Below, in pieces: positions 12,485 to 25,300 of a stretch of 64,000 nt of DNA (position 1 is the first letter of the stretch; each line of letters begins with the position of its first letter). The stretch is from Hanleya hanleyi. Taxonomy: Eukaryota; Mollusca; Polyplacophora; Lepidopleurida; Hanleyidae. Both the position numbers and the translations under genes were made by a program. The notes beneath the pieces are model-generated. The model searched no databases and was not told the DNA's origin. It was given only the letters and a program-made list of their open reading frames with translations. The stretch covers positions 45,124 through 109,123 of the forward strand of contig JAVTVY010025401.1 in NCBI GenBank assembly GCA_036873755.1. Reading direction: 5' to 3'.

Positions 12485-13322
12485 CTGATTAATTAAGTGC
12501 TAATTATCCCAGCTAGGAGATACAACATGTCATATCAACATGTCGGATTCTCTCATTCACTCTTAAGTGTGAGTTTCCCAAACTATATTTGTCACTATAG
12601 TAGAGGGACTCCGGATTATTCAGGTTCTCAGTGGAACACTTTAATATGTATGGGCGGGGGGTAGGGAGGAGATTTAATGAGAGACTTCCTCAACAGAATA
12701 GGAAAGAAATAAACAATAGCCATTGAAATCATACTGTGTGGTCCATGTAGTACTGGTAGCCTAAATCCTTTGAACAAACAAACAGAAGACAGGTGCTAGA
12801 TCTTGCTGTGAAGCATTTTGTTTATAATCCGACCATCTGGATCACAGGACTATATCACAAAAGCATATGGTGACTTAATTAAAATAGACCGCTTCCCGTT
12901 ATAAGAGCCGATTAGTCGACCGTATAGCCTACGAATATATTTAGATAGGTGGCCATGGCCTGTTACCGATTTTTAGTTACCCTATTATTAAACAACCATG
13001 GCTATGAAATTACATTATTATGATACAGTCTGTCACTGGCTGATATAGAGTTATTTGTTTCCATCAAATCATCAAAAACATTGCAGAACTAAAACTTTTA
13101 CTAAAAGTAATAAAGCTGCATGTGCCCGAGCAGCGAAATCCGGGAAACCCCATTCAGCGTCACAGCTTCCTGGGTGTACGAGACCGTAGTGGAAGTTCCT
13201 AGGGTATAATTTGAAGGTCTTTTTTTTTGACTGAAGAAAAACGGAAGTTTACCATTCTTGGTTTCCGGGGATAAAACATTGTCTTCCAGTTTTGAGCGAA
13301 AATATTTACCTGCAACCCAATA
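12485..13322. promoter_or_regulatory. Head-to-head intergenic segment, putative shared promoter
   Basis: About 840 bp separates the first confidently placed exon of the - strand coiled-coil gene from the DRAP1 start codon. No coding signal is convincing here. The divergent layout makes a bidirectional promoter plausible, but I found no TATA box or initiator I would defend. If the 14657-14746 exon is real, the - strand promoter is instead further right. Confidence 0.3.
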
Positions 13323-13364
13323 ATGCCGAGTAAGAAGAAGCGGTTCAATTCCAGATTTCCACCT
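13323..13364 (+). CDS. DRAP1: DRAP1 exon 1 (coding part)
   Basis: ATG at 13323 begins [14 protein letters not shown], the basic N-terminus typical of NC2-alpha, and is followed by a consensus donor gtaagt. It ends in phase 0. No other nearby ATG gives this conserved start. Confidence 0.93.
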
Positions 13365-16300
13365 GTAAGTATTTGAATATATTGTAAGAGGCAAAGGCTT
13401 TGAGAAAGGCTAATTTCACCAACAAGAACTTTATGTACCAACGCCGGCAACGCAGACGAACAACAACAACACTGCTTGTTCGGATCCAGCCTGCACACGT
13501 CGGCGTTATACGACGTCCTAAAGTGACCCCCCCTCCAACACCTCGCCGGCCCTCCACCATACCCCCTCCTCCCACGGACATATTCCTCCTGATGACAAAT
13601 CCCCCCCCCCCCCATATTTTCAAGGCAGTCTAATAGGTAGCTATAGAATACAAGTAGGATTGTGAAGACTGTTGCGCAGCCTGATCAGGTCGGGGAAAGG
13701 TTGAAATTGACCCGAATCACCCGAAAAGGGATGATTCCGCCCAGTTTGGGTGAATGACGTGTGTGTATGTATGTATCTATATGTTAGCCCGAAAACATCG
13801 GCTAAGGAGTCTATTTATTATTTTTTTTGGTTGTTGTTGCTGACCCCTTAGCCCGAATCACTTATACAGACCGAAAAGGAAAAAAATAAATAAGACGTCA
13901 GTCGCTCGAGATCTTTAACTGCACACGGCGTGGGGAATTGAGACAGTGGTACAAAAAGCATTTTATCGAATAAATAATATGATTTGGCATCTCCAGCACT
14001 ATGACAACCACCTAATGACTCCTTTAATTAGATGGAATCTGCCATCAAACACGGATTTTGTCATTTTGCCGTTGTGTTTCTTTCGCCATAGTTTACAAGA
14101 ACATGCGCAGAATGGGGTTGACCTTTTGACTCGCGTCATCAAGAACCAATAGTGACGTATGTTTATTCACGTGATCAGAAAGGTCACGAGATCAAGGTCA
14201 TATTCTCACAAGTTGTCAGAAAGGCGCGAAAACGTTAAAATCAATGGAGGTTTTTTCTCGCACATTTGATCACATTTTGTCAGCATCAAAACAGTCATGA
14301 GAGATGGTACATGGTTAAAGAAGCTCGGGTCGGTCAAACTGTATCAAATTGGCATCTTTTTTCTCTCCCGTTTCGTTATTTTCGTCAGCGAAAAGCCGCT
14401 CTTCGCGCATAAATTTGTATCGCTAAAATTTAACCTAGGCGCGATCTGGGCTGTGATAGGAATGCCACGCCCCCTTACCTATATTCACCTATCACAGCCA
14501 GAGTTTCTGGGTTATCTATATGTATGTGTATGTACATGTATGCATTTGTCTTGTCCTGTAGTTTTTAATATGAACCTTTTAATATTTCTGTATGTTGCAT
14601 GTATGGAATTATATTGAATTGAATCCTTGCCCCAATTAAGCTGAATTAATCGTAACCCAAAGTGTTTCCTCCCGTTTATCCAAAGACCACGACTTTGAAA
14701 GATGATAATGTTCAGCGCATTTGTCCAGGACCTCCTCTCTAGAAAACTGTAAAATTAATATTTCTATCCTGTCAGCGAAGTTTGTGGGAAGGTGGAGTAT
14801 GTTGTCAATAACAAAAATAAAAGACATGCAGATTACTTACCATTTTATAATATTTTGTCAAAGTCAAACTGACCTCCAAAACGACAGCGTGTTTGGCGCC
14901 ATCTTTGTTTGCCTCGTTTTGGAACTGCCAGACGAAATTAATCGATAGTTGATAAAATATGAGTAATACGCGAGAGGGCAAGATTGAGAGAAAAAAATTC
15001 AATTCAATTCAATTCAATACCAAATTGTCTTCGGCATGAGCCCTCGACAGGATTACCTCCCCTGATGCTTCTTACCGAATATGATAATTAAAAAAAAAAA
15101 TGATCGATTAGTTGACCCTCGTGGCCTCGACTTGAACCAGAACATGGCGGTAACGACAACAACGACAGGTATGAACGTGAGCGAAATATTTTTTTCCATC
15201 GAAAAACTTATAAACAGGAAAGTTGTATCAACCGGATTTATCATTTTTTACGAGACAACAACATATTTCACTTTCCTGCACAATTCATGAGCAAATGTAC
15301 GTCATAAATTTTATGGTATCGGAGAAAACAGGTTCCCTAGGCTATCAGGCCGAACTATCATAAGGACTGATATTAATAGAATGAACAACTGTAGAAATCT
15401 TTCTTTCTAAAACCTGTGCATTGTCTGTAATCTTTGAAACATTTTTGTAGACCCGCTCCTCCACTTCCCGGGAAAGAAAAAAATGAGGCGCTAGACGGGT
15501 GTGACTCACCTGTGTTACACAGTATGCTCGGTCAACACGCAGGAATTCATTTTGTTATGTCAGCTACCCGACCATCTAAATGCTTTCACCTGAGCAGGTA
15601 TCAGAGTTATTCACGCTTTAAGCTCTCTGCATGTGGAACCTCTTTTACTAGTTGTGATAATTTGGCTTGTTGTACGTTTGAATGGTGAATGTTATCATGC
15701 TCTCGTGGCTTCTCTCTATACACGAGTAACTTTATTTATTTGTTATCACAAAAAAAATAATGTAAACATATCAGTCCTAATACAAGAGCTCATTTCGAGG
15801 GGCCGAATGCTTTTGATTGTAGCATGTCGTAAACATTTCGTCGAACCAGTCACAGATCCATATCTGAACCGTTCCAAGGAAATTCTTATGATAATTTTCT
15901 GATTATAGAACTGTTCTTGGCCAGAAAGTTATTCATGGTCACTCATTCTTTTCAATAAATGTCCGTCCAAATACAAATGTTTACGATATAACTGTTCCGA
16001 CATCTTGTACCCAGTTTTACTACTGAATAAGCTGTCATGAATCTAGGGCATTTCCTCCAGCGGACATTTCCCCTAGCGGACATTTCCCCCAGTGGGCATT
16101 TCCCCCAGTGGACATTTCTCCCAGTGGACATTTCCCCTCAGTGGACATTTCCCCCGCCCTATATATTTAGGTCATTTTGAACATAGTTTTTAAGTAATTT
16201 GGCAATGTCTCTAAAACTCAAAATATATACATTGTACTAGTATAGGCTCTGGGGGGGTTTCTGTGTACATCTCTCTTTTACAGCAAAACTTGGTATTTTC

Positions 16301-19300
16301 CTGTTCTGTATGTTGAGACCCTAGGAAAAAGTTTGGGTAACACTCCCAGATCAAGTACGTTTTTTCTGCACAGCCTAATACATGATTACGCCTTGAAGCC
16401 AATCGGCCAAAATAGCAAATTTCAGTTTTCCTGGAATAATTCAAGATTAGGCAGCATTAGATTCAAATGTAACATTTATTTATCATGTTTAGTCATAACT
16501 AACACATTTTTAGTATGGTTCAATACCATAAACCTTCTTTTTCAGCAAAAAAATACGCTATTTAGCGAAATTTTGCCTAAAAATCACTTTCAGTTTAAAA
16601 GTCGCTCAAAATTCGATCACCCCTCATACACCCAATTTTGTAGATAAAGCAACCAAAATTGGTCAGAAGTTTCCTTATTAAAGGTGAAATGCAAAGGTAT
16701 TTAGATTCTCCTTTTCACATTTTATATAGGTTGAATAATGATATAAATACCAGTCTATCTACTTCACTTGGTTTAATTTGAATTATCTTGTCTGCTAGAA
16801 TCTTTTTAAAAGTTGGTACCCCTAGCATAGCTGAATTCAGATTTGCAAAACGTCATCGCTTACCTTTCCTTGATTGTGACGTCACGTCAGACCAGCCGCC
16901 CAAAGACTGAACGTTAAAAGTATTGATGCTCGGCCACATGGTCTGATGTGACGTCACAAACGAACGTCAAACAAGGGCAGATAAGCGATGCGGATTTCAT
17001 TTCTGAAATCGGTCGGGCTTGAGATGCCAATTTTGAAGCACTTTTCAAAAGCTACCAGGAGATAAAATACTTCAAATAAAACCAAACAGAGTACTTGGAC
17101 TGATATTTCCATCATTAACTAGCCCGCAAAGAATATAAATAGGGAAATATGAAAACCTTTGCATTTCACCTTTAAGTCTTTTGATAACTCCATGCATCAT
17201 ATTTATGATTCAGGGTATTGTATAGTGACAGTGGGGTCAAATGTCAACAAAAGTTACCCCTACCCCCAAAAAGTGGCATTATTTCCAAATTTGGTTAAAT
17301 TGGTCTAACATTAAAAGTAAGTCTGATATGAAGTTGGCTTTGGTGTCTATGTACGGGTTTTTGATACCAAGCTTTTCATTGGAACCATAATCAACCCCTT
17401 TTGAGTTGACCTAATTTGCATAAATTCAAAATGGCCGCCAAAAGCTTCAGGTTAAGACATCCGTCAAGAAGGACAAAGAAAGTAAGTGTTACAGTAAATC
17501 CAATATAGTTTTTTGTGTGGACCTGTGGTGTTACAATCATGAAATATCACTGCTTAATCATTGTACGTAGGCCTATACCTAGTCAAATTGATTAATTTGC
17601 ATAAATCCAAGATGGCAGCGCCATGAACAGAAAAACTTACAATGGTTAATTACATGCACAGGCATGAGTAATCGCGATTTTTAACGCAAACGCAAACAAA
17701 ATTGTTTGAGTACAATCCATCCAGTGATAATATCTCTCAGAACTAAGAAGGTGCTGCCATGTACTTTAAGGAATCTACAACATCTTGAAGCCATGTGCAT
17801 GGAGTGAAGTCATGTGGCTCTGTCAGTATGTCGGCACCTCTTCCCACTTCCCTTATATGCGTTGTAATTTTTACCTGTATCTGGCGAGATTCTGCTGGTG
17901 GACGTTTCGTCCCCGAGGCCCGCCACCTGTACAGACCTTTTGGTCTCTGATATATGTTAGCATTGTGGGAAGTTGATGCTGGGTCGACATCGGGCCTTAC
18001 AGACTACATTTTGTGTTAAATGCCGTCATTTTCATCTGACGACGATACAGCTCACCAATCCCCAGTGTACGAGTTGTCAGAGCGATACAGCTCACCAATT
18101 ACCAATATACGAGTTGTCAGAGCATTTCCATCATAGCTCTCTAGATTTGTATCTAATACCGCTTATGCCAGTGCTAGAGGCCGTGTGGTCGTGTCATCCA
18201 AGTTGCCAGATGAACAGGTATAATAAAAGCGTATCTGAGATACAACACATATCACGAATCGTTAGATTCTTGGTATGTGCTTTAGAATAGGTTAACCAGA
18301 AGACTACACTGTGAAGTCATGTGGCTCTGTCAGTATGTCGGCAGCTCTTCCCACTTCCCTTATATGCGTTGTAATTTCAGGAAGCAGACATTTTGTTTTG
18401 GACCTGTTCTTTGTTCGCTTGTGGAGCTACCCATTCGTTCCATGGAAACTGTGTCTGTGCCTTGTCCGATGAAAGGGAAGAGTATGAGGAACAGCCCAAA
18501 TAGGATTTCAGCAGCAATGTTCATACCATGATAATTTGTTCCTGATCCTTCTAATTGGTCAACATGCATATCCAAGGCAATAGGCCTATGCCACGCAGGT
18601 GTTTGTGGTAAAAATGGACCATCCGTGGTCCGAATGGGTCATGTGAGGTGTAGCAACATCCACCAACACTAAGCTTAACGCTTCAGCGCCCTGGTGAATT
18701 AGACCTGAAGCGATGATTTTCTAGATATTCCATGGAAATGACACTAATTCATCGAAATGCGGTGACGCCCGTCAACGCCTGTCGTTACGCCGTAACGCAT
18801 TAGCGCCATGATTTTGACAGATGAGAGAACAACAATAACAACATGGTTGACCGGTCAATCATTGCATTATCCCTCCTGTACATCGTACCCACGCTGGGGG
18901 AGCCGCGTTGGGTGTGTTGCGTTGCTCTTGTCCAATCAGAAGCCCCCATTTGGGGCTGCGTCTATCATATTCGTTCTCGCCCGTTAGATGTATTCTCGGG
19001 GCTGGTCTTATCCACTCAAAAGCCATCCTTCGAGAAAGTTCAATGTTCGGTCATGCTCTTCCCATTTCCCTTATATGTGTTGTAATTTTTACCTGTATAT
19101 GACGATATTCTGCTGGTGGATGTTTCTTCCCCGAGGCCCACCCCCTGTACAGATTGTTTGGTCTTTGATATATGTTGGCATTGTGGGAAATTGATGCTGG
19201 GTCAACATCGGGCCTTACACACTAGTCTTTTGTGTTAAATGCCGTCATTTCATCTGACGACGATACAGCTCACCAATCCCCAGTGTACGAGTTGTCACAG

Positions 19301-22300
19301 CGACACAGCTCACCAATTACCAATATACGAGTTACCAGAGCATTTCCATCATAGCTCTCTAGATTTATATCTAATATCGCTTATGTCGGTGATAGGGGCC
19401 GTGTGATCATGTCATCCAAGTTGCCACATGAACAGATAAAATAAAAGCGTACTTGGGATACAACACATATCACGAATCGTTAGATTCTTGGTATTTGCTT
19501 TAGAATAGGTTAACTAGAAGACTATACTGTGAAGTCATGTGGCTCTGTCAGTATGTCGGCACCTCTTCCCACTTCCCATATATGTGTTGCAATGTTCGCT
19601 CTAATCCGTATGTTCTAATCCTCGCCCGGCATTCCAGAATATTGTTCAGGCAGCATGTCCAGAAACAGTTGTTTGCGCATTCTGATTGCATTTTCCATGG
19701 CCGCGGTGGGTGGTAGCCCCATATCCTCTTCCAAGCGGTATCAGTGTGAAGCATTCGTGGGAATATATTTGCTCTTCGGGGAATTTTCTGGGAAAACCCC
19801 CGTTCTATTCATCTCTGAGTAGTGGAGAAACAACGCCCGATGGTGGTGATAGCTCCCGTGGGGCAGAACTCTTGGAGTCTGAGCTTGGAGCTCAGAAAGT
19901 GACATCGAACGCATGCGCATGCACCTGTGGTGCACCCTGTACCGTATAGCCTGTAGGGCATAATGGAAGTCGCGTCATGCAGCGCATGCGTTGTCGAGTA
20001 GTAGTACAGGAAGAGAAGTTTCGGAGGTGCGCATGCTCGAGTAGTTGAGAAAGGGGCCATGTTCGATCTGGCTACCTGATGGTGTTACCTCTCCTGTAGG
20101 GTACAAACTACAGGAAGAGTGTGTATGTGTGCGTGCACGTGTGTGTGTGTGTGTGTGTAGGTGGTGGGTGTATTGGTGTGTGTTTTTGTGTGCGAGTCTG
20201 ACCGAGTACCATGCTTAAACCTGACTGATAAGCCACAGTGATATATTTATCTGTATTCAAGCAATTTTCAACATACTATGCATCGAAAATAGTGGAAATT
20301 TAGTTCACCAACTCAAAAAAAGAGGGCACCACTTACATGTCACAGGTCTTGCTTTTAAAGGCTTATTTCACTCAAATTATGTCTTATATAACGCTGTTAG
20401 AGAGCCAGAAGGTAACAAAGAGCAATCATGGAGATGTTAAAGTTACATTAATCCGGTAGATACATGTACAAAGTATCTATCAATAAAAAATACTTCGGGA
20501 GTATAGCCTTCGTGACAAACAAAGGCCTATTGGATATGCATGTTGACCAATTAGAAGGATCAGGAAACAAATTATCATGGTATGAACATTGCTGCTGAAA
20601 TTCTATTTGGGTTGTTCCTCATACTCTTCCCTTTCATCGGAAAAGGCACAGACACAGTTTCCATGGAACGAATGGGTATCTCCACAAGCAAAACAAGCAG
20701 GTCCAAAACAAAATATCTGCTTCCTGAAATGCTCATGGCTTCAAGATGTTGTAGATTCCTTAAGGTAGATGGCAGCACCTTCAAAGTAGTTCTGAGAGAG
20801 ATTAATTATCACTGGATGGACAATTTTGTTTGCGTTTGTGTTAAAAATCACGATTAATCATGCCTGTGCATGTAAATAACCATTGTAAATTTTGTCTGTT
20901 CATGGTGCTGCCATCTTGAATTTATGCAAATTAATCAATTTGAATAGGTATAGGCCTACGTACAATGATTCAGCAGTGATATTTCATGATTGTAACACCA
21001 CAGATCCATACAAAAAACTCTATTGGACTTTAATACTGTAACACTTACTTTGTCTTTGTCCTTCTTGACTGATGTCTTAACCTGGAGCTTTTGGCGGCCA
21101 TTTCGAATTAATGCAAATTAGGTCAACTCAAAAGGGGTTGATTATGGTTCCAATGAATAGCGTGGTATCAAAAACCCATACATAGACACCAAAACGAACT
21201 TCATATCAGAATTACTTTTAAAGTTAGACCAATTTAACCAAATTTGGTTAATGCCGCTTTTTGGGGGTAGGGGTAACTTTTGCCGACATTTAACCAAACT
21301 GTGACTATACAATACCCTGAATCATAAATATGATGCATGGAGTTATCAAAAGACTTAATAAGGAAACTTCTGACCAATTTTGGTTGCTCTATCTACAAAA
21401 TTGGGTGTATGAGGGGTGATCGAATTTTGAGCGACTTTTAAACTGAAAGTGATTTTTAGGCAAAATTTCGCTAAATAGCGTATTTTTTTGCTGAAAAAGA
21501 AGGTTTATGATATTGAACCATGCTAAAAATGTGTTAGTTATGTCTAAACATGATAAATAAATGTTACATTTGAATCTAATTCTGTCTACCAGTGAATTAT
21601 TATATGAAGATTTAATTTCAGCATTTTGGCCAATTGGCGTCGAGTCATAATCATGTATTGGGCTGTGCAGAAAAAACGTACTTGATCTGGGAGTGTTACC
21701 CAAACTTTTTCCAAGGGTCTCAACATACAGAACAGGAAAATACCAAGTTTTGCTGTAAAAGAGAGATGTACACAGAAACCCCCCCAGAGCCAGGACTATA
21801 CATGGATGATCAAAATCAAGGTCACATCTGTCAATTTCTACTCACTTTGCACGTGATGTTGGCAGACAAGCATTGTTGACTCCATAGTAACATATACATT
21901 TGTACACTCGATAACCCAGGCCCTTGTGGGTCTTGCAAAATGTCCCGAATGTTCCGTTTGGGAAAGTGGAACATCCGAGACATTCTCCACATGTGCTTTT
22001 GAGACCTGTAAAGGCACATTCAAATTACAGCAACAACAACAGCATGGTCATATTCCTTTAACATTACACGCAACAGGAGTCAGCACAAGCTCTACGGTAA
22101 TATGTCAAGTAAACAGTTTCCATCACTCGTATTTCAAATCATCTGAGAGTATAATTTGTTTGCCATGCTGTTTCCCTCTCCCCATGTCAATTATATCACG
22201 TCCATGTCACTGGTGGTTGCTACACAGTCATGCATAGCCGAGCTGAAATGTGGGTCCTATTAAAACTGCATCAAATTATTATGGTTTACAGAATAAGCAA

Positions 22301-25300
22301 AACATTTTTATAGACTTAAACCGATGATGAGACTGGTGAAGCTATCATAAAATCCCTCTCTGAACGCTCTCTCAGGTCATCAATTAAAACAGCAATTAAA
22401 AAAAATTCCTTTCCGCAATGTGAGAGTGACCCCTTAAGACCCCCCACCCCTCACTTTGACTCCCCCCGCCACCCCCCCCCCCCCCCCACCCCTCTTCTGT
22501 CGCCCCACTCCCTCAGACTTGGTTGCTTCGCTCCCACGTATTAGATATATCTAGAAATATTTTCTGGTGGAAACCCTGTAATATTATCACATTTATAACA
22601 TTATTACGGTATTGGAAATATGAGTAAAAGCTGTAGTGATGATTGTTAGTCAGCAATTATCTCTGAACAGATCTGATTTTGGCCCATTTAAATGTTATAT
22701 CAGGCGAAAGATTATTGGATGATCTCGTCAATAATCAGTTTATGTCATAATCCATTGTCAAATATTCATTTCTGTTTCCCCGGGCTATACATGTCTGAAT
22801 TCCATTATTTCTTGCGCTGTAAAACTTACCTTCACATACCTTATTGCTATCGTGTTCTTACGCGATTGCCTTATTGTAAAACATTACCACAGAAACAAAA
22901 TAGTCCCTGTGCTCCCCAGTGCCCATGCGCGAGTACCCAGAATCCAATCTGTCCGACCATGTCACTTCCTTCTTTCCTCTACAAGTCGTAGTGGAAACAC
23001 GTGTTCTCAATTTCGTCTGAAAAATCTTGGATCTACTTTGAGTTTACCACGCATTACCTCGGAATTTACCTTGGATATTACCTCGGATTCTACCTGGGAT
23101 TAATATCTTGGATTTACTGTGATTCTTGGATTACCTACCGGGCCTGGAAATCTCACCCGTGACGTCGGGAAGTATTCAAATCATCTCTGAATCAAATAAA
23201 ATGGCTTCTATTGTCTGCGTAGTATGTGGTCTATGAAGCCGGCCTACGGGCACGCTTTGGCTGGTCCGTTGTGTCGGGAGAAACTGGTTTGACCAGTTTG
23301 TAAGAGGAATGAGCTTTGTCCCGTCAACGTATTTCTGACAAAGGGAAATATCTTGTCGGTTCATGTGCTAGTGTATTTCTGTCGTCTCCCGTCTGGCGGG
23401 GCCGAGAAATTGTATTGTTCTCCGTCTCGTCTTTAGAGTAACGGAGAGCCTTCTTTTCTTATGTCTGTTAGACGTAATTTCATGTTTATATGACACCCCG
23501 TTTCACTTTATTGTTGTAATAAATATTCTTCCAACTATTTCTGATATGTGAAGTTTGTAACGGGTACAAAATGGCGTTCGTCATCCAGGTAAGATTGTAC
23601 ACGAGATGACCTTGATCGCATATGTTGTTCCCTACTTCCAATTTCAGATTATCGTACTCGGCGGCTGCATCGAACACCTTGGTACAGCCGCTTTATGCAG
23701 AAGATATTTCTACAACAATGCCGGAGAAATTGAGGAAGGATGTGCCTGCAATTTCTTCCGTTATTGCACCACTTCCGTAAGGTCGTCGGTTGTAATAACT
23801 CCTGTTTCCGGTTTGCTGTGTCTACTATTCCCTCAGCAAACTGGATCTTCGATGATAAAGTCGGAGATTGTGACTATACGCCCCTGTCAAGGACTCGTCA
23901 CTTCCGGAGAATTTATCAACAATTCGGCCCAGCTCATCGCCGTCTACACAAACTACGGAGATGTCTGCTGCATCTGTAATATCACCACTTCCTGTCATCG
24001 GTGACTATTACACCAGTATCCGGTTTTGCTGAATCTGGCCGTTCATTTTTGAATGTGCCAAGATTATATAGGGCTCTGCCGCAACCATTGTCAGCACCCC
24101 CGCAGCTTCTCAACCGGTACTACAACCACGTACGCCTGGGTCCAGTTATGACTTCCGGCCTACGTCTATTCCGAGTTTCTTGGATATCTTCAGGCAACCT
24201 CTTACATCATACCTTCCGGTATCATCTTACCTTCCGGTATCATTGTCTTACATCGGAACTTCTGCTTCTGTTCTTGCGCATGTTCCGACTTCGGCAACTA
24301 CATGTACATCCTTCTACAGGCTTGCTGCAACTTGTGATGTTCTGTTACGTAATCGTTGTATGTTGTTCCGGTTCAACCATCGATGTTTAGTTCTCCAGTT
24401 ACGTCATCGATGTATTGTGTTCCGGTTACGTTATCGATGTGTAGCAGACCGGCTGATTCCTACACTGCTCCGACGTACTCTCCATTTCCTGTTCGTCATG
24501 CGGTGTACAGGCCTACATCATATCCTTCTGTGGCTTCTGTAGTCCAATGTACCTCGTCGTGTGATTTCTCCTGTTACATTCTTCGGTTGTGTCACATTCG
24601 ACTTCCGGTACATCGGGTGTTTACTTTCGTTCTCCATCTTTCGAGACGTGAAGTTTCAAGTAAAGGTTGCACATCTACATCTGCTGTTATATACGGCGCA
24701 TGTTTCAACTTACGTGGCTTCAGCTTCCGATTATACAGACATACGATGTATCACTGAGCTATTTATTCTACGATAAAGAATAAATACCTGTTCCATTGGG
24801 CTGTTTATTCTACGATAAAGAATTACATGCCTATACTCAGCTATACACAGCCCTTGTATTCCCCCGTACCTGTTCGTTACGGAAGAAAGAGGGGGGATGC
24901 AAAAGGGCCTCGTCGTATCCTATTGTTTTGGTTGCTCGGCCACGTCCGGTAACGTCGAATGTTATCAACCATCAGGTCTTACATCACATTCGACTTCCGG
25001 TTATGCAGATCTTCACTTCCATCTCTAATCTGTGAGGCATACGGTATCGTATTTAGACCTATCCTACACAGGTAGTGAATGTTGCTCATATGCACCTTCG
25101 GCCTAAGTACCCAGTTAGGCCGACAATCTCTCAACGACTTCTGTCACTTCCGGACTGGAAGTACAGATTATGTCACCATATGGCTGCTTCCTATAACAAC
25201 TTACTGGTGACGTATACGCAGTTATTGAGAGTTTCCCGTCTTCACTCTTAACTTGCTATCGTTTGTTGTGAAGACACCTGATCATCATTTACGGCGTTTG

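Larger units (their letters stand above)
16242..18590 (+). repeat. Large inverted repeat, left arm (with two insertions)
   Basis: Starting at 'ggctctgggggggtttctgt' this arm is the reverse complement of 20515-21796. The match includes the stretches around 16330-16680, 17175-17790 and 18378-18580. The arm is longer than its partner because it contains a 490-bp MITE (16682-17171) and an R2 unit (about 17790-18377), both missing from the right arm. A 104-codon open frame ([14 protein letters not shown]...) is kept in both arms but has no recognised family. Confidence 0.85.

Noticed and set aside
13199..13633. Gly- or Pro-rich frames on both strands around 13.4-13.6 kb
   Set aside because: They arise from a C/T-rich low-complexity tract in DRAP1 intron 1.
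15130..15172. ATGGCGGTAACGACAACAAC followed by gtatga as a first coding exon on the + strand
   Set aside because: No downstream exon continues the frame, and DRAP1 already has its conserved first exon at 13323.
17990..18120. Possible hammerhead ribozyme in R2 (CTGACGA word at about 18036)
   Set aside because: The required GAAA after stem II and a cleavage-site stem were not found nearby; a covariance search would be needed to decide.
16333..21703. 104-codon frame kept in both arms of the inverted repeat (16333-16647 and 21389-21703)
   Set aside because: The arms are young enough for a frame to survive by chance; a stretch in the middle differs at almost every residue, and no family is recognised.
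23606..24757. Several 100-133 codon frames inside the decayed DIRS element
   Set aside because: None matches the intact element's RT, RNase H or recombinase, and they overlap each other in different frames.
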